DNA of 64,000 bases, taken from NCBI RefSeq assembly GCF_902706285.1, contig NZ_CACSKD010000003.1, positions 452,350-516,349 of the forward strand, read 5' to 3'. The position numbers and the translations under genes were made by a program. The notes under the pieces are model-generated. The model ran no database searches. It worked only from the letters and a program-made list of their open reading frames with translations, and was not told where the DNA came from. This stretch comes from Rhizobium sp. 18055. Its GTDB lineage: Bacteria; Pseudomonadota; Alphaproteobacteria; Rhizobiales; Rhizobiaceae. This document shows, piece after piece, positions 30,632 to 40,562 of this stretch (its first letter is position 1; every line of letters begins with the position of its first letter).

Positions 30632-31130
30632 CCTCGCCATTATAGTTGGTGCGCTGTGCCTGCCCGAAGCCAAGCTTCGCGGCAAGGCGCAGCGACGGTT
30701 CATTCTCCGGGTCGATGATGCAGCTCATCGGCTTTGATGGAAAATGTCTCTCGGCCCAGCCGATCAACGCCTGCAGCGCTTCACTGGCATAACCCTTGCC
30801 TTGAGCCTCCGGAATGAGAGCCCATCCTGTCTCCAGCGTGCTTTCGGTGCCGACAGGATGCATGTCGCGCTTCATCTCCAGAAACCCGCCTTCTCCAATG
30901 AAGCGCCCGCTCAGCTTTTCCTCGATCGCCAGAAAGCCGAAGCCCATGTGATGCCACATGCCGGCCACGCGCAGCATCCGGCCCCAGCTCTGTTCGCGGG
31001 TCGAGGAAACGCCGCCGATGAAGCGCACCACCGCCTCGTTGGCCCACATTGCCTGATAGTCTTCAAAGTCGGCAGTGGTATGAGGCCGAAGGATCAACCG
31101 TTCGGTCTCGATCGTCGGAATGCTGCTCAT
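30594..31130 (-). CDS. GNAT family N-acetyltransferase (RimJ/RimL-like)
   Basis: 178 residues. The opening IPTIETERLILRPHTTADFEDY is typical of the RimJ/RimL-like branch, and the acetyl-CoA site appears as GWALIPEAQGKGYASEALQALIGWA, here cited in part (QGKGYASEAL). The usual NxxSxRxxEKxGF ending reads NEPSLRLAAKLGFGQ. The substrate could be a protein N terminus or small amine. The ATG at 31130 follows GGAG; upstream extension to 31226 runs toward the cupin gene and is unlikely. Confidence 0.87.
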   Translation of the reverse strand: MSSIPTIETERLILRPHTTADFEDYQAMWANEAVVRFIGGVSSTREQSWGRMLRVAGMWHHMGFGFLAIEEKLSGRFIGEGGFLEMKRDMHPVGTESTLETGWALIPEAQGKGYASEALQALIGWAERHFPSKPMSCIIDPENEPSLRLAAKLGFGQAQRTNYNGEVILLSRTGTRPA

Positions 31131-31146
31131 GCTGGAGCTCTCCTGA

Positions 31147-31650
31147 TCAGGCGCCGGGCTCGCCGTCCCAATAATCGAGGTTGCTGCTGTCGCGTCCCAC
31201 GAAGCGAAACGGCTTGTTGTCTGCATCGTCGCGCCGGCTCTTCGCGAGGAATTTGCCGGAATCGGGATATTCGACGATCTCCGTCTTCGCCATCGTCGAG
31301 ACGCCGAGATAGATCAGTGTCGTGGCACCCGTATTGATGATCTGGTGCGCCGTCTCCGGCCCGCCGGCAGGTGCTGCCAGCGCATAACCCTTGCGGATCG
31401 GATAACGCTCGGTTCCAAAGCGGTATTCGCCCGTTCCCTCGATGATGAAGAACATCTCGTCTTCGACATGGTGATTGTGAAACGGACAGCCGGATTTGCC
31501 GGGCGGCACCTCGTTGTAGCTGGCGCCAAGCCCCGTCAGGCCGATCAGCTTCCCGAAAGAGGTATCGCTGCTCTCGTAGAGTTCGCCCTGTGTCCAATGC
31601 TCCAGCGTCAGCGCGGCGACGTTGACGACTGGCGGTTCTTCGTTCTGCAT
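31147..31650 (-). CDS. Cupin domain protein
   Basis: 167 residues with a single cupin barrel. The two conserved motifs are visible: PFHNHHVEDEMFFIIEGTGEYRFG (motif 1, metal ligands in HNHHVEDE) and HQIINTGATTLIYLGVS (motif 2). It probably binds a metal and a small carbohydrate or acid, but the substrate is unknown. The ATG preceded at six bases by AAGGGAG was used, not the two upstream in-frame ATG codons. It lies 16 bases upstream of the GNAT gene and probably shares its transcript. Confidence 0.85.
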   Translation of the reverse strand: MQNEEPPVVNVAALTLEHWTQGELYESSDTSFGKLIGLTGLGASYNEVPPGKSGCPFHNHHVEDEMFFIIEGTGEYRFGTERYPIRKGYALAAPAGGPETAHQIINTGATTLIYLGVSTMAKTEIVEYPDSGKFLAKSRRDDADNKPFRFVGRDSSNLDYWDGEPGA

Positions 31651-31880
31651 GATCATCTCCCTTTGCAATAAGGAACGGCCACCCGGAGTGAAAATTCAAC
31701 CCGTTATCATCATCCGTCCAAAGGTTTCGAACGGCGCAGGCAAAGTGTCTGGAATGACGATGAAGCGTAATTGCGTATTTGCACCTCAGCCATGAGCCGA
31801 ATTTGCTTGCCATTCGGCCAAAGGCATGTTTTGACCGCGGCCTGTCGAATGGCATGTCCTCTAGGAAATGAAGGTGACCA

Positions 31881-32336
31881 ATGGCGCGAGAAACCGCTCC
31901 CCATATTCTGATCGTTGAAGCACGCTTCTACGACGACATGGCTGACGCCCTTCTGGAAGGCGCAACCTTCGCATTGACGGAAGCCGGCGCGACCTTCGAG
32001 GTCGTGACTGTTCCAGGCGCACTCGAGATTCCTGCGGCAATTGCAATGGCGCTCGATGGAGCGGATAATGACGGCACGAACTACGATGGCTATGTCGCGC
32101 TCGGCATGGTCATTCGTGGCGAGACCTACCACTTCGACATCGTATCGAATGAATCCTCGCGCGCATTGATGGACCTGTCCGTCAGCGAATCCATTGCCAT
32201 CGGCAACGGCATCCTGACGGTCGAGAACGACGAACAGGCATGGTCGCGCGTGCGCCGTTCGGACAAGGACAAGGGCGGATTTGCCGCCCGTGCAGCTCTC
32301 ACCATGATCGAGCTGAAGAAAAAACTGGGTGCATAA
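31881..32336 (+). CDS. ribH: 6,7-dimethyl-8-ribityllumazine synthase
   Basis: 151 residues, the normal subunit length. Motifs [17 protein letters not shown] and [19 protein letters not shown] give the substrate-binding loop and catalytic histidine. Product feeds RibE, which is encoded 1.3 kb upstream in a separate unit. No FMN riboswitch pattern is seen before it. The ribH-nusB pairing, with 3 bases between genes, is widely conserved. Confidence 0.95.
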   Translation: MARETAPHILIVEARFYDDMADALLEGATFALTEAGATFEVVTVPGALEIPAAIAMALDGADNDGTNYDGYVALGMVIRGETYHFDIVSNESSRALMDLSVSESIAIGNGILTVENDEQAWSRVRRSDKDKGGFAARAALTMIELKKKLGA

Positions 32337-32339
32337 CGT

Positions 32340-32822
32340 ATGAGCAACGACAATTCGGAGCGTCCGGTCAAGACAGCGAACCAGCGGGGCGCAGCGCGTC
32401 TTGCCGCCGTTCAGGCGCTGTATCAGATGGATATCGGCGGAACCGGCGTTCTGGAGATCGTCGCCGAATATGAAGCGCATCGTCTCGGCCAGGAACTCGA
32501 CGGCGAAACCTACCTGAAGGCTGATGCCTCCTGGTTCCGTTCGATCGTCTCGGGCGTGGTGCGCGAACAGAAGCGGCTCGATCCGCTCGTTGCCTCGGCC
32601 CTGCAGGACGATTGGGCCCTGTCGCGTCTCGATAGCACCGTTCGCGCCATTCTCCGCGCCGGCGTTTTCGAGATTCTCGAGCGCAAGGACGTGCCTGTTG
32701 CGGTCATCGTCACCGAATATGTCGAGATCGCCCAGGCCTTCTTCAGCGATGATGAGCCCAAGCTGGTCAATGCGGTTCTCGACCGTATCGCCAAGCAGAT
32801 TCGCGGCGACGCGAAAAAATAG
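32340..32822 (+). CDS. nusB: Transcription antitermination factor NusB
   Basis: 160-residue all-helical protein. The N-terminal arginine-rich helix ([18 protein letters not shown]) and the C-terminal [25 protein letters not shown], seen as [10 protein letters not shown] and FVN-type ending [10 protein letters not shown], are family features. With NusE (S10) it binds boxA RNA to allow antitermination of rRNA operons. It is cotranscribed with ribH. Confidence 0.94.
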   Translation: MSNDNSERPVKTANQRGAARLAAVQALYQMDIGGTGVLEIVAEYEAHRLGQELDGETYLKADASWFRSIVSGVVREQKRLDPLVASALQDDWALSRLDSTVRAILRAGVFEILERKDVPVAVIVTEYVEIAQAFFSDDEPKLVNAVLDRIAKQIRGDAKK

Positions 32823-32879
32823 CGCACTGCGCGTAATAATACGCCCTTTCCTCAGATCGGCTATTTTGCTCTTCCCATT

Positions 32880-32911
32880 GCTCCGTAAGGGTTTTCAGCC
32901 CTTGCGGGCTT
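32880..32911 (+). terminator. Hairpin after nusB
   Basis: CCGTAAGGG and CCCTTGCGG form a 9-bp stem (one G-T pair) around TTTTCA, about 60 bases after nusB. There is little T tract, so it is a weak terminator call. Confidence 0.4.
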
Positions 32912-32990
32912 GACGTCCCGTTTTCCTCCACGCAATCTCCACTCGGCGTTGCAGCATTTCTGTGGGAGGAAATGGGGACGGCGTGTTCGC

Positions 32991-33026
32991 AGCCGGAGAG
33001 GGAGTGAACTCCGGCTCTTTTGGAGG
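32991..33026 (+). promoter_or_regulatory. Leader hairpin next to the hppA ribosome binding site
   Basis: AGCCGGAG (32991-32998) pairs perfectly with CTCCGGCT (33009-33016); the ribosome binding site GGAGG follows at 33022-33026, 10 bases before the ATG. The loop AGGGAGTGAA contains a second Shine-Dalgarno-like core. It may tune translation of hppA. Confidence 0.4.
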
Positions 33027-33036
33027 AAAGAGCGAA

Positions 33037-35175
33037 ATGACGATTCTTTTATGCGTAATAGCGTGCGGATTGCTTTCGGTGGTTTACGCCACCTGGGCAA
33101 CCCGGTCGGTGCTGGCCGCCGATCAGGGAAATGCCCGCATGCAGGAAATTGCGGGCTATATCCGCGAAGGCGCGCAGGCCTATCTGACGCGTCAGTATAC
33201 GGCGATATCAATTGTCGGTGTCGTCGTCTTCATCGCCGCCTGGCTGCTGCTCTCCGCCACGGCCGCGATCGGCTTTCTCATCGGCGCAGTTCTATCCGGT
33301 GCTGCCGGCTTTATCGGCATGCACGTCTCGGTCCGCGCCAATGTGCGCACCGCGCAGGCTGCATCGCACAGCCTCTCTGCAGGCCTCGACATCGCCTTCA
33401 AATCGGGCGCCATCACCGGGATGCTGGTCGCTGGTCTCGCGCTGCTCGGCGTCTCGATCTATTACCTCATCCTCACATCAGGTCTCGGCCATGAAGCCGG
33501 TTCGCGTGAGGTGATCGATTCGCTCGTCTCTCTTGGCTTCGGCGCATCGCTGATCTCGATCTTCGCCCGCCTCGGAGGCGGCATCTTCACCAAGGGCGCA
33601 GACGTCGGCGGCGATCTCGTCGGCAAGGTCGAAGCCGGAATTCCGGAAGACGACCCCCGCAACCCTGCCACCATTGCCGATAACGTCGGCGACAATGTCG
33701 GCGATTGCGCCGGTATGGCTGCCGATCTGTTCGAAACCTATGCGGTCTCCGTGGTCGCCACCATGGTGCTTGCCGCCATCTTCTTTGCCGGCGCGCCGGT
33801 TCTGCAATCGGCGATGATCTATCCGCTGGCGATCTGCGGCACCTGCATCATCACCTCGATCATCGGAACCTTCTTCGTCAAGCTCGGCAGCAACGGCTCG
33901 ATCATGGGCGCCCTCTACAAGGGCCTGATCGTCACCGGCCTGCTGTCGATCGTCGGCCTCGGCGCCGCAACCTCGATGACCATCGGCTGGGGCGTCATCG
34001 GCAATGTCGCCGGACGTGACATCACCGGCATGAACCTCTTCCTGTGCGGCATCGTTGGCCTGATCGTCACGGCGCTGATCGTCGTCATCACCGAATACTA
34101 CACTGGCACCAACAAGCGACCGGTCAATTCGATCGCCCAGGCGTCCGTTACCGGCCACGGCACCAACGTCATCCAGGGCCTTGCGGTCTCGCTGGAATCG
34201 ACCGCCTTGCCGGCGATCGTCATCGTCGGCGGCATCCTCGCCACCTACCAGCTCGGCGGCCTGTTCGGCACCGGCATTGCGGTCACCGCCATGCTCGGCC
34301 TTGCCGGCATGATCGTGGCGCTCGATGCCTTCGGCCCGGTTACGGACAATGCCGGCGGTATCGCCGAAATGGCCCATCTGCCACCTGAGGTGCGCAAGTC
34401 CACCGACGCGCTCGATGCGGTCGGCAACACCACCAAGGCCGTCACCAAGGGTTACGCGATCGGCTCGGCCGGTCTTGGAGCCCTCGTGCTGTTCGCAGCC
34501 TATTCCAACGACCTGAAATACTTCGCCTCCCACGGCGACCAGTATCCCTACTTTGCCGATGTCGGCACGATCTCGTTCGATCTGTCGAACCCCTACGTCG
34601 TCGCCGGGCTGCTCTTTGGCGGCATGATTCCCTATCTCTTCGGAGGTATCGCCATGACCGCCGTCGGACGCGCGGCCGGATCGATCGTCGAGGAAGTGCG
34701 CCGGCAGTTCAAGGAAAAGCCCGGCATCATGCAGGGCACGGAAAAGCCGGACTACGGCAAGGCAGTGGATCTTCTGACCAAGGCCGCCATCCGCGAGATG
34801 ATCATCCCGTCGCTGCTGCCGGTTCTAGCCCCGATCGTCGTTTATTTCGGCGTGCTTCTGATCTCCGGATCGAAGGCCTCGGCCTTCGCAGCGCTTGGCG
34901 CATCGCTTCTCGGCGTCATCATCAACGGCCTGTTCGTCGCCATCTCGATGACGTCCGGCGGCGGTGCATGGGACAATGCCAAGAAGTCCTTCGAAGACGG
35001 CTTCGTCGACAAGGACGGCAACCGCCACATGAAGGGCTCCGAAGCCCACAAGGCATCGGTCACCGGCGACACGGTCGGCGACCCCTACAAGGACACGGCG
35101 GGACCAGCGGTCAATCCGGCGATCAAGATCACCAACATCGTCGCATTGCTGCTTCTGGCCGTTCTGGCCGGGTAA
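33037..35175 (+). CDS. hppA: K+-independent H+-translocating membrane pyrophosphatase
   Basis: 712 residues with about 16 membrane segments. Substrate-site motifs are intact: [19 protein letters not shown] near residue 190, and [19 protein letters not shown] near residue 220, plus the C-terminal [15 protein letters not shown]. The K+-specificity site reads [10 protein letters not shown]; a lysine there, instead of alanine, marks the K+-independent H+-pumping class. It couples PPi hydrolysis to proton export across the inner membrane. The start follows a strong GGAGG; the open frame upstream to 32962 covers the leader hairpin and is not family-like. Confidence 0.95.
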   Translation: MTILLCVIACGLLSVVYATWATRSVLAADQGNARMQEIAGYIREGAQAYLTRQYTAISIVGVVVFIAAWLLLSATAAIGFLIGAVLSGAAGFIGMHVSVRANVRTAQAASHSLSAGLDIAFKSGAITGMLVAGLALLGVSIYYLILTSGLGHEAGSREVIDSLVSLGFGASLISIFARLGGGIFTKGADVGGDLVGKVEAGIPEDDPRNPATIADNVGDNVGDCAGMAADLFETYAVSVVATMVLAAIFFAGAPVLQSAMIYPLAICGTCIITSIIGTFFVKLGSNGSIMGALYKGLIVTGLLSIVGLGAATSMTIGWGVIGNVAGRDITGMNLFLCGIVGLIVTALIVVITEYYTGTNKRPVNSIAQASVTGHGTNVIQGLAVSLESTALPAIVIVGGILATYQLGGLFGTGIAVTAMLGLAGMIVALDAFGPVTDNAGGIAEMAHLPPEVRKSTDALDAVGNTTKAVTKGYAIGSAGLGALVLFAAYSNDLKYFASHGDQYPYFADVGTISFDLSNPYVVAGLLFGGMIPYLFGGIAMTAVGRAAGSIVEEVRRQFKEKPGIMQGTEKPDYGKAVDLLTKAAIREMIIPSLLPVLAPIVVYFGVLLISGSKASAFAALGASLLGVIINGLFVAISMTSGGGAWDNAKKSFEDGFVDKDGNRHMKGSEAHKASVTGDTVGDPYKDTAGPAVNPAIKITNIVALLLLAVLAG

Positions 35176-35192
35176 GCTGACAACCAGCCAAC

Positions 35193-35230
35193 AAAAAACC
35201 CGCCGGAGCGATTGATCCGGCGGGTTTTTC
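35193..35230. terminator. Terminator between hppA and bamE
   Basis: A 13-bp perfect stem (35195-35207 with 35216-35228) with A and T tracts on both sides lies between the convergent stops and should act in both directions. Confidence 0.92.
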
Positions 35231-35247
35231 TTTGGAAAAGGCGCCTG

Positions 35248-35778
35248 TTAGCGCAGGCTTGCCGGGTTCTGCGGCGAGGCCTGATCGCCCGCACCGAAGA
35301 GGCCCTTGGCCATGTTGGCAGCACTGCCGCCCGAAAGCAGCTGCTGCAGGAAGGTAAGGTCCTTGCCGCCGGTCGGCGTGACACGTGTGATGGTGTCGAA
35401 CGGCTTGCCGTCCTTGAGTGTGTAGTTGGCGCGGCGCACGACGACACCGTCCTTGTCGAAATAGATCGCAAGAACGCTCTGATCCACCACCTTCAGCTTC
35501 TGGAACGCCAGGGAGCGTTCGCGGCGCTGCGAGATATAATAGAACACTTCGCCGTCGAAGGTCGCCGTCGTCGAAGGCGTACCCAGCGACAGCAGAACCT
35601 GCTCGCGGCTCGAACCCTCAGGCACCAGGTTCAGCGATTGCTCGTCGGCGACATAACCGCCGTTCAGAACCGTACCCGTTTGGCAGCCGGTCAATCCGGC
35701 GGAGGCGATCATAATGGCAATGGCGGCATTGCTGAGGAATTTGTTGTCAGACTTGAAATACCGTTTCTTCAACGACAT
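35248..35778 (-). CDS. bamE: BamE/SmpA/OmlA family outer-membrane lipoprotein
   Basis: 176 residues. A lipoprotein signal ends in the lipobox LTGC near residue 32. The conserved BamE beta-alpha fold follows: VLLSLGTPSTTATFDGEVFYYIS and AIYFDKDGVVVRRANYTLKDGK, here cited in part (LGTPS, FYYIS, YFDKDG). BamE is an accessory subunit of the beta-barrel assembly machine. The C-terminal 50 residues (TPTGGKDLTFLQQLLSGG) are the usual alphaproteobacterial extension. It diverges from the chaperone gene at 36023. Confidence 0.88.
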   Translation of the reverse strand: MSLKKRYFKSDNKFLSNAAIAIMIASAGLTGCQTGTVLNGGYVADEQSLNLVPEGSSREQVLLSLGTPSTTATFDGEVFYYISQRRERSLAFQKLKVVDQSVLAIYFDKDGVVVRRANYTLKDGKPFDTITRVTPTGGKDLTFLQQLLSGGSAANMAKGLFGAGDQASPQNPASLR

Positions 35779-36022
35779 CTACTCCCTTAACGTATCGATA
35801 CCAGCCATCGGCCATGCAATATAACGCTGATGCAGAACCATTGTGGCCTTTCCGGGGTCTAACGCGCGCCATCTGCCGAGTGGCTGTCGTCAAAGCGCTG
35901 TCCCGAAAGTGGCCACCTTCGCCATTGCAATTCGCGCATGCTTCGGTAAACCAGCTTTCGAAATCATGCAACAAGGCCGGACGCAGGTTGGCGCCAAGAA
36001 CGAGGCCTTTCCGGAAAAAACA

Positions 36023-36556
36023 ATGATCTTCGGGCTCTTCGGCAAGAAAAACAACAATCAGGCGATCGTCGATCGGCAATATCAGTTGCTGACGTCGGCG
36101 GCGCGGATGCCTGCTTTCTACGAACACCTCGGTGTGCCGGATACGGTGATGGGGCGGTTCGAGATGCTGTCGGCCGTCATGATCCTGTTTTTTCGTAGAA
36201 CCCGTGCGTCGCAGACCAGTGGCCAGGAGATCGCGCAGGAAATCGTCGATGCGTTTTTCGAGGATATCGACTATTCGATCCGCGAACTCGGTGTCGGCGA
36301 CAACACCGTTCCCAAGCGCATGAAGAAACTCGCGGGCATGTTCTATGGCCGGCTCGAAGCCTATTCCAAGGCCATGGATGCCGATGATGTCCAGAGCCTG
36401 GCCGTGGCGCTTTGCCGCAATATTCACCCCAAGGCAGCCGATGCTATCGACATGCGCGGCCTTGCCGACTGGATGGTCGCCGCCGAAGCTCATTTATCGG
36501 CTCAGACCGAAGACACGATCGCCACAGGCTCGGCAACGCTGCCAGACGCCGCGTGA
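36023..36556 (+). CDS. Ubiquinol-cytochrome c chaperone (CBP3/UQCC1) family protein
   Basis: 177 residues. The sequence YEHLGVPDTVMGRFEMLSAV followed by SQTSGQEIAQEIVDAFFEDI and GVGDNTVPKRMKKLAGMFYGR (parts cited) is the core of the Cbp3 family, which aids synthesis or assembly of cytochrome b for complex III. The start was placed at MIFGLFGKK because family members begin with such a phrase, although the frame stays open upstream. It lies 10 bases before the DUF177 gene and is divergent from bamE. Confidence 0.88.
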   Translation: MIFGLFGKKNNNQAIVDRQYQLLTSAARMPAFYEHLGVPDTVMGRFEMLSAVMILFFRRTRASQTSGQEIAQEIVDAFFEDIDYSIRELGVGDNTVPKRMKKLAGMFYGRLEAYSKAMDADDVQSLAVALCRNIHPKAADAIDMRGLADWMVAAEAHLSAQTEDTIATGSATLPDAA

Positions 36557-36566
36557 GGAGACCACG

Positions 36567-37121
36567 ATGAAGAACTCGACTGAAAACACGCCTTTTTCCT
36601 ATCTGGTCAAGGTGGGCAACGTCTCGGCAAATCCGGTTGACGTGCATCTTGAAGCCGACAAGCAGGAACTGCAGGCGCTGGCCGAGACCTGGGACGTCAT
36701 CGCGGTGGAGGATTTTCGCGCCGAGTTGCAGATCGGGCGCTGGAAGAAAGACGGCGTCCGCGTCAAGGGCAGGGTGCGGGCCAGCATCGTTCAGGCCTGC
36801 GTCGTCACGCTTGAGCCTGTCCCGTCGAAGATCGACGAGACGTTCGAGCAGATCTTCGTGCCTGAAAACTCCAAACTTGCTCGCCGCCCGGCCAACGATA
36901 CCGGCGAAATGGTGCTGGATCCGGATGGCCCTGACATGCCGGAAAGCTTCGTCGGCGATACCATCGACGCTGGAGAAGTGGTCACTGAATTCGCCGCCAT
37001 GGCAATTGATCCTTACCCCCGCAAAGAGGGTGTCGCCTTCGAAGGTCACATAGAGGACACTGGCGAAAACGATAAGAAGCCATCCGCTTTCGCTGTGCTG
37101 AAGGATTGGAAAAAGGACTGA
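36567..37121 (+). CDS. DUF177/YceD family protein
   Basis: 184 residues. The family core VRGRVRASIVQACVVTLEPV, here RVRASIVQACVVTLEPVPSK, includes the conserved cysteine, and the acidic centre ends at DAGEVVTEFAAMAIDPYPRKEG. YceD homologues are linked to 23S rRNA or ribosome assembly and often precede rpmF; rpmF is not present here, and plsX follows instead. AGGAG precedes the ATG. It should be cotranscribed with the upstream chaperone gene. Confidence 0.88.
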   Translation: MKNSTENTPFSYLVKVGNVSANPVDVHLEADKQELQALAETWDVIAVEDFRAELQIGRWKKDGVRVKGRVRASIVQACVVTLEPVPSKIDETFEQIFVPENSKLARRPANDTGEMVLDPDGPDMPESFVGDTIDAGEVVTEFAAMAIDPYPRKEGVAFEGHIEDTGENDKKPSAFAVLKDWKKD

Positions 37122-37224
37122 AAGCCGGTCGTTATTTGACACAATTCAGTTGTAAGCGACGGTAAAACCGGTATTTTGGCGGAAATTTCGCCCTCCTGGG
37201 ACGAAAAAAAAGGATCAGGAACGC

Positions 37225-38271
37225 GTGATCAGAATTTCTCTCGACCTCATGGGTGGCGACTTTGGCCCCCAGGTAGTCATCCCCGGTGCCGCCAAGGCGC
37301 TGGAACGGCATCCGGATATATCGTTCGTGATGTTCGGTTTGAAGGAACAGTGCGAGCCTATTCTCGATCAGTTTCCGAAACTCAAGGAAAAGTCGGTTTT
37401 CCACGATTGTGAACTCGCCGTTCGCATGGACGAGAAGCCGAGCCAGGCGCTGCGCCGTGGTCGCTACATCTCTTCCATGTGGCGTTCGCTCGAAGCCGTT
37501 AAAACCAAGGAAGCGGATGTCGCCGTCTCCGCCGGCAATACCGGCGCGCTGATGGCGATGGCGAAATTCTGTCTGCGCACGATGGCCAACATCGAGCGCC
37601 CGGCGATTGCTGCGATCTGGCCGACGATGAAGGGCGAAAGCATCGTGCTCGACGTCGGCGCGACGATCGGTGCCGATAGCCAGCAGCTTATGGACTTTGC
37701 CCTGATGGGTGGCGCCATGGCGCGCGCTTTGTTTGAGGTTGATCGCCCGAAGGTCGGTCTGCTCAATGTCGGCGTCGAGGAGATCAAGGGCCAGGAAGAG
37801 GTCAAGGAAGCCGGACGCCTGCTGCGCGAAGCCAATATCGATTCGCTGGAATATCTGGGCTTCGTCGAAGGCAACGACATCGGCAAGGGAACCGTCGATG
37901 TCGTGGTCACAGAAGGCTTTGCCGGCAATATCGCGCTGAAGACTGCCGAAGGCACGGCACGCCAGATCGGGGAATACCTGAAGGCGGCAATGTCGCGCAC
38001 TCTGCTCGCCAAGATCGGCTATCTCTTCGCCAAGAGCGCCTTCGACATGCTCCGCGAAAAGATGGACCCAAGCAAGGTCAACGGCGGCGTGTTCCTTGGC
38101 CTGAACGGCGTGGTCATCAAGAGCCACGGCGGCGCCACTGCCGAAGGAATAGCCTCTGCCATCGAGGTCGGCTACGACATGGCCAAGAATGGCCTCAATC
38201 AGAAAATAGAAAACGATTTGCAAAAGTATCATGCCAAGCGTCTGCCCCCGATCGGGCCGGAAGCGGCATGA
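37225..38271 (+). CDS. plsX: Phosphate acyltransferase PlsX
   Basis: 348 residues starting from GTG, chosen because the family begins with [15 protein letters not shown] and a GGATCAGGAA lies upstream. PlsX makes acyl-phosphate from acyl-ACP for phospholipid synthesis. Motifs include [14 protein letters not shown] and [21 protein letters not shown] (cited as [13 protein letters not shown]) and a C-terminal GGAPLLG-like [13 protein letters not shown]. It precedes fabH as usual, joining phospholipid and fatty-acid initiation. Confidence 0.95.
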   Translation: MIRISLDLMGGDFGPQVVIPGAAKALERHPDISFVMFGLKEQCEPILDQFPKLKEKSVFHDCELAVRMDEKPSQALRRGRYISSMWRSLEAVKTKEADVAVSAGNTGALMAMAKFCLRTMANIERPAIAAIWPTMKGESIVLDVGATIGADSQQLMDFALMGGAMARALFEVDRPKVGLLNVGVEEIKGQEEVKEAGRLLREANIDSLEYLGFVEGNDIGKGTVDVVVTEGFAGNIALKTAEGTARQIGEYLKAAMSRTLLAKIGYLFAKSAFDMLREKMDPSKVNGGVFLGLNGVVIKSHGGATAEGIASAIEVGYDMAKNGLNQKIENDLQKYHAKRLPPIGPEAA

Positions 38272-38290
38272 GCGACGGGATTTGAAGAAT

Positions 38291-39262
38291 ATGATCCGTT
38301 CAGTGGTTCGCGGGTTCGGATCCGCACTTCCGAAGCGTGTTATGACCAATGCCGACATGGAAGATGTCGTCGATACCTCCGATGAGTGGATCGTCCAGCG
38401 CACCGGCATTCGCCAGCGTTATCTGGCGGGCGACGATGAGACGACGTCCTCGCTCGGCGCTGCCGCAGCGCGTGCAGCACTCGACAATGCCGGCCTGACG
38501 CCGGATGACATCGACATGATCGTCTGCGCGACCTCGACGCCCGACAACACTTTTCCGGCGACGGCCGTCAGCATCCAAAGCCGTCTCGGCATGAGCCACG
38601 GCTTTGCCTTCGACATTCAGGCCGTCTGCACCGGCTTCGTCTATGCCGTCACCACCGCCGACGCCTATATCAAGGGCGGTCTTGCCAAGCGCGTCCTCGT
38701 CATCGGTGCAGAAACGTTCTCGCGCATCCTCGATTGGAATGACCGGACCACCTGCGTCCTTTTCGGCGATGGCGCCGGCGCCATCGTGCTGGAAGCCGCC
38801 GAAGGCGAGGGGACGGCTGCCGATCGTGGCGTTCTGACCGCGCACCTGCGCTCCGATGGTTCCCACAAGGACAAGCTCTTCGTCGATGGTGGCCCGTCCA
38901 CCACAGGAACGGTCGGCAAGCTGCGCATGGAAGGCCGCGAGGTCTTCAAATATGCGGTCGGCATGATCACCGACGTCATCGAAGCGGCCTTCAAGAGCAC
39001 CGGCACGACGTCGGAGGATCTCGATTGGCTTGTGCCGCATCAGGCAAATCGTCGCATCATCGAAGGCTCCGCAAAGAAGCTGAACATCGATCTCGACAAG
39101 GTTGTCATCACGGTTGATCTGCATGGCAATACATCGGCCGCGTCTATCCCGCTCGCCCTGGCGACTGCCGCCGCTGACGGCCGCATCAAGAAGGGCGATC
39201 TCGTCATGCTCGAGGCGATGGGTGGTGGCTTCACATGGGGCGCCGTCCTCCTGCGTTGGTAA
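38291..39262 (+). CDS. fabH: Beta-ketoacyl-ACP synthase III
   Basis: 323 residues. Catalytic triad: C113 in AVCTGFVYA, histidine in [10 protein letters not shown] (about 250) and asparagine in [10 protein letters not shown] (about 280). The [13 protein letters not shown] ending is characteristic. FabH starts fatty-acid synthesis from acetyl-CoA and malonyl-ACP. It lies 19 bases after plsX and 107 bases before ihfA. Confidence 0.96.
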   Translation: MIRSVVRGFGSALPKRVMTNADMEDVVDTSDEWIVQRTGIRQRYLAGDDETTSSLGAAAARAALDNAGLTPDDIDMIVCATSTPDNTFPATAVSIQSRLGMSHGFAFDIQAVCTGFVYAVTTADAYIKGGLAKRVLVIGAETFSRILDWNDRTTCVLFGDGAGAIVLEAAEGEGTAADRGVLTAHLRSDGSHKDKLFVDGGPSTTGTVGKLRMEGREVFKYAVGMITDVIEAAFKSTGTTSEDLDWLVPHQANRRIIEGSAKKLNIDLDKVVITVDLHGNTSAASIPLALATAAADGRIKKGDLVMLEAMGGGFTWGAVLLRW

Positions 39263-39369
39263 TCGCCAAAAATCGAAAAAACTGACAACGAACAAGGGCT
39301 TGACCGTAAGGCGCAAGACAAATACTCTTCGCCCGTCCTCATAAAACAAAACCGATGGGCAGGGAAACC

Positions 39370-39708
39370 ATGACCGGCAAAACAGTCACGCGCGCAGACT
39401 TGGCGGAATCCGTTTTTCGCAAAGTCGGTCTGTCCAGAACGGAATCGGCTGAGCTCGTGGAGACTGTGATCGACGAGATCTGCAACGCGATCGTTCGTGG
39501 TGAAACCGTCAAGCTTTCCTCTTTCGCGACCTTCCAGGTGCGTGACAAGAACGAGCGTATCGGTCGCAATCCGAAGACCGGCGAAGAAGTGCCGATCTCT
39601 CCCCGCCGCGTCATGACCTTCAAGGCTTCGAACGTTTTGAAGACACGAATCTTGAAGGCGCACACGATGCGCAAGGTCAAGCTGAAGCCGGTCAACCCGG
39701 CGTCCTGA
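39370..39708 (+). CDS. ihfA: Integration host factor subunit alpha
   Basis: 112 residues. The DNA-bending beta arm reads [20 protein letters not shown], which with [19 protein letters not shown] marks IHF alpha rather than HU. The basic C-terminal tail ([13 protein letters not shown]) is longer than in enterics, typical for rhizobia. The start was placed at [10 protein letters not shown], after GGGAAACC, instead of the in-frame ATG five codons before. The order plsX-fabH-ihfA-MerR is conserved in alphaproteobacteria. Confidence 0.94.
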   Translation: MTGKTVTRADLAESVFRKVGLSRTESAELVETVIDEICNAIVRGETVKLSSFATFQVRDKNERIGRNPKTGEEVPISPRRVMTFKASNVLKTRILKAHTMRKVKLKPVNPAS

Positions 39709-39924
39709 TTGCTGCCTTCCGGGGTGGAAAATGCACTCCCCTGAAATCTTCCGCGAACTTTCCTCAACGATTTCTGTGCTATTTCAAGATGTGACTTGAA
39801 TTAGCCTTAGCAAGCCGTTGAAATGTGATGAGTCGCGGCTCAAACACATGTCGGTGTGCGAGCCCTTGCCTTGCCGCTGGACGGCAGGTGCAGCGCGCCT
39901 GAAGATCGCGTAGGGAGTGAAAAG

Positions 39925-40458
39925 TTGGACAAGAGCCCGGATGCTTTCCGCACCATCAGCGAGGTGGCGGACGACCTAGATCTTCCGCAGCACGTGCTGC
40001 GCTTCTGGGAAACCCGTTTTCCGCAGATCAAGCCGATGAAGCGTGGCGGCGGGCGCCGATACTACCGGCCCGAGGACGTCGATCTTCTGAAGGGCATCCG
40101 CCACCTGCTCTATGACCACGGATACACCATCAAGGGCGTCCAGAAGCTCCTGAAGACCAACGGCAACAAGTTCGTCATCGCTATCGGCCATGGCGACCTG
40201 GCCAGCGTCCAGGCGCTGACAGGGCAGCAGGAAGGTGATCCCGGCGAGCCACGGGTCGGCATTTCGGATGAAGATCAACTCGTCGGTCGCGCCAAGGCAC
40301 CAGCCACCCGCCGTTTTTTCAATTTCGGCAGCGGCGAGGACGAGGCAGGCGAGGTGTCGCTCGGCAAGTCGAGCGTCGGCAAGGAAGACCGTGCACTGCT
40401 GCAGGAGGCGCTCTATGACCTCCTGGAATGCAAGCGCCTTCTCGATCAGGTTCGCTGA
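39925..40458 (+). CDS. MerR-family transcriptional regulator
   Basis: 177 residues from a TTG start, chosen because AGGGAGTG lies at the right distance and the conserved protein begins there ([18 protein letters not shown]). The MerR helix-turn-helix and wing lie at about residues 9-75: [39 protein letters not shown]. The C-terminal part lacks the cysteine metal-binding loop, so it is not a classical metal sensor. It always accompanies ihfA in this group; targets unknown. Confidence 0.88.
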   Translation: MDKSPDAFRTISEVADDLDLPQHVLRFWETRFPQIKPMKRGGGRRYYRPEDVDLLKGIRHLLYDHGYTIKGVQKLLKTNGNKFVIAIGHGDLASVQALTGQQEGDPGEPRVGISDEDQLVGRAKAPATRRFFNFGSGEDEAGEVSLGKSSVGKEDRALLQEALYDLLECKRLLDQVR

Positions 40459-40562
40459 ACGCAACCGGACACCCGCGGCGCGACGACCTCTCGTCGAACG
40501 CCGATCGGCAATCGTTGTCCATCCACACACAATTGAAGAGCATCGCCCACAAGGAGCCACGC

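Noticed and set aside
31651..31880. FMN riboswitch upstream of ribH
   Set aside because: Looked for because riboflavin genes are often controlled this way, but the conserved FMN-element segments were not found here or before glyA-ribD.
39370..39708. HU protein
   Set aside because: The arm sequence [16 protein letters not shown] and the position after fabH indicate IHF alpha.
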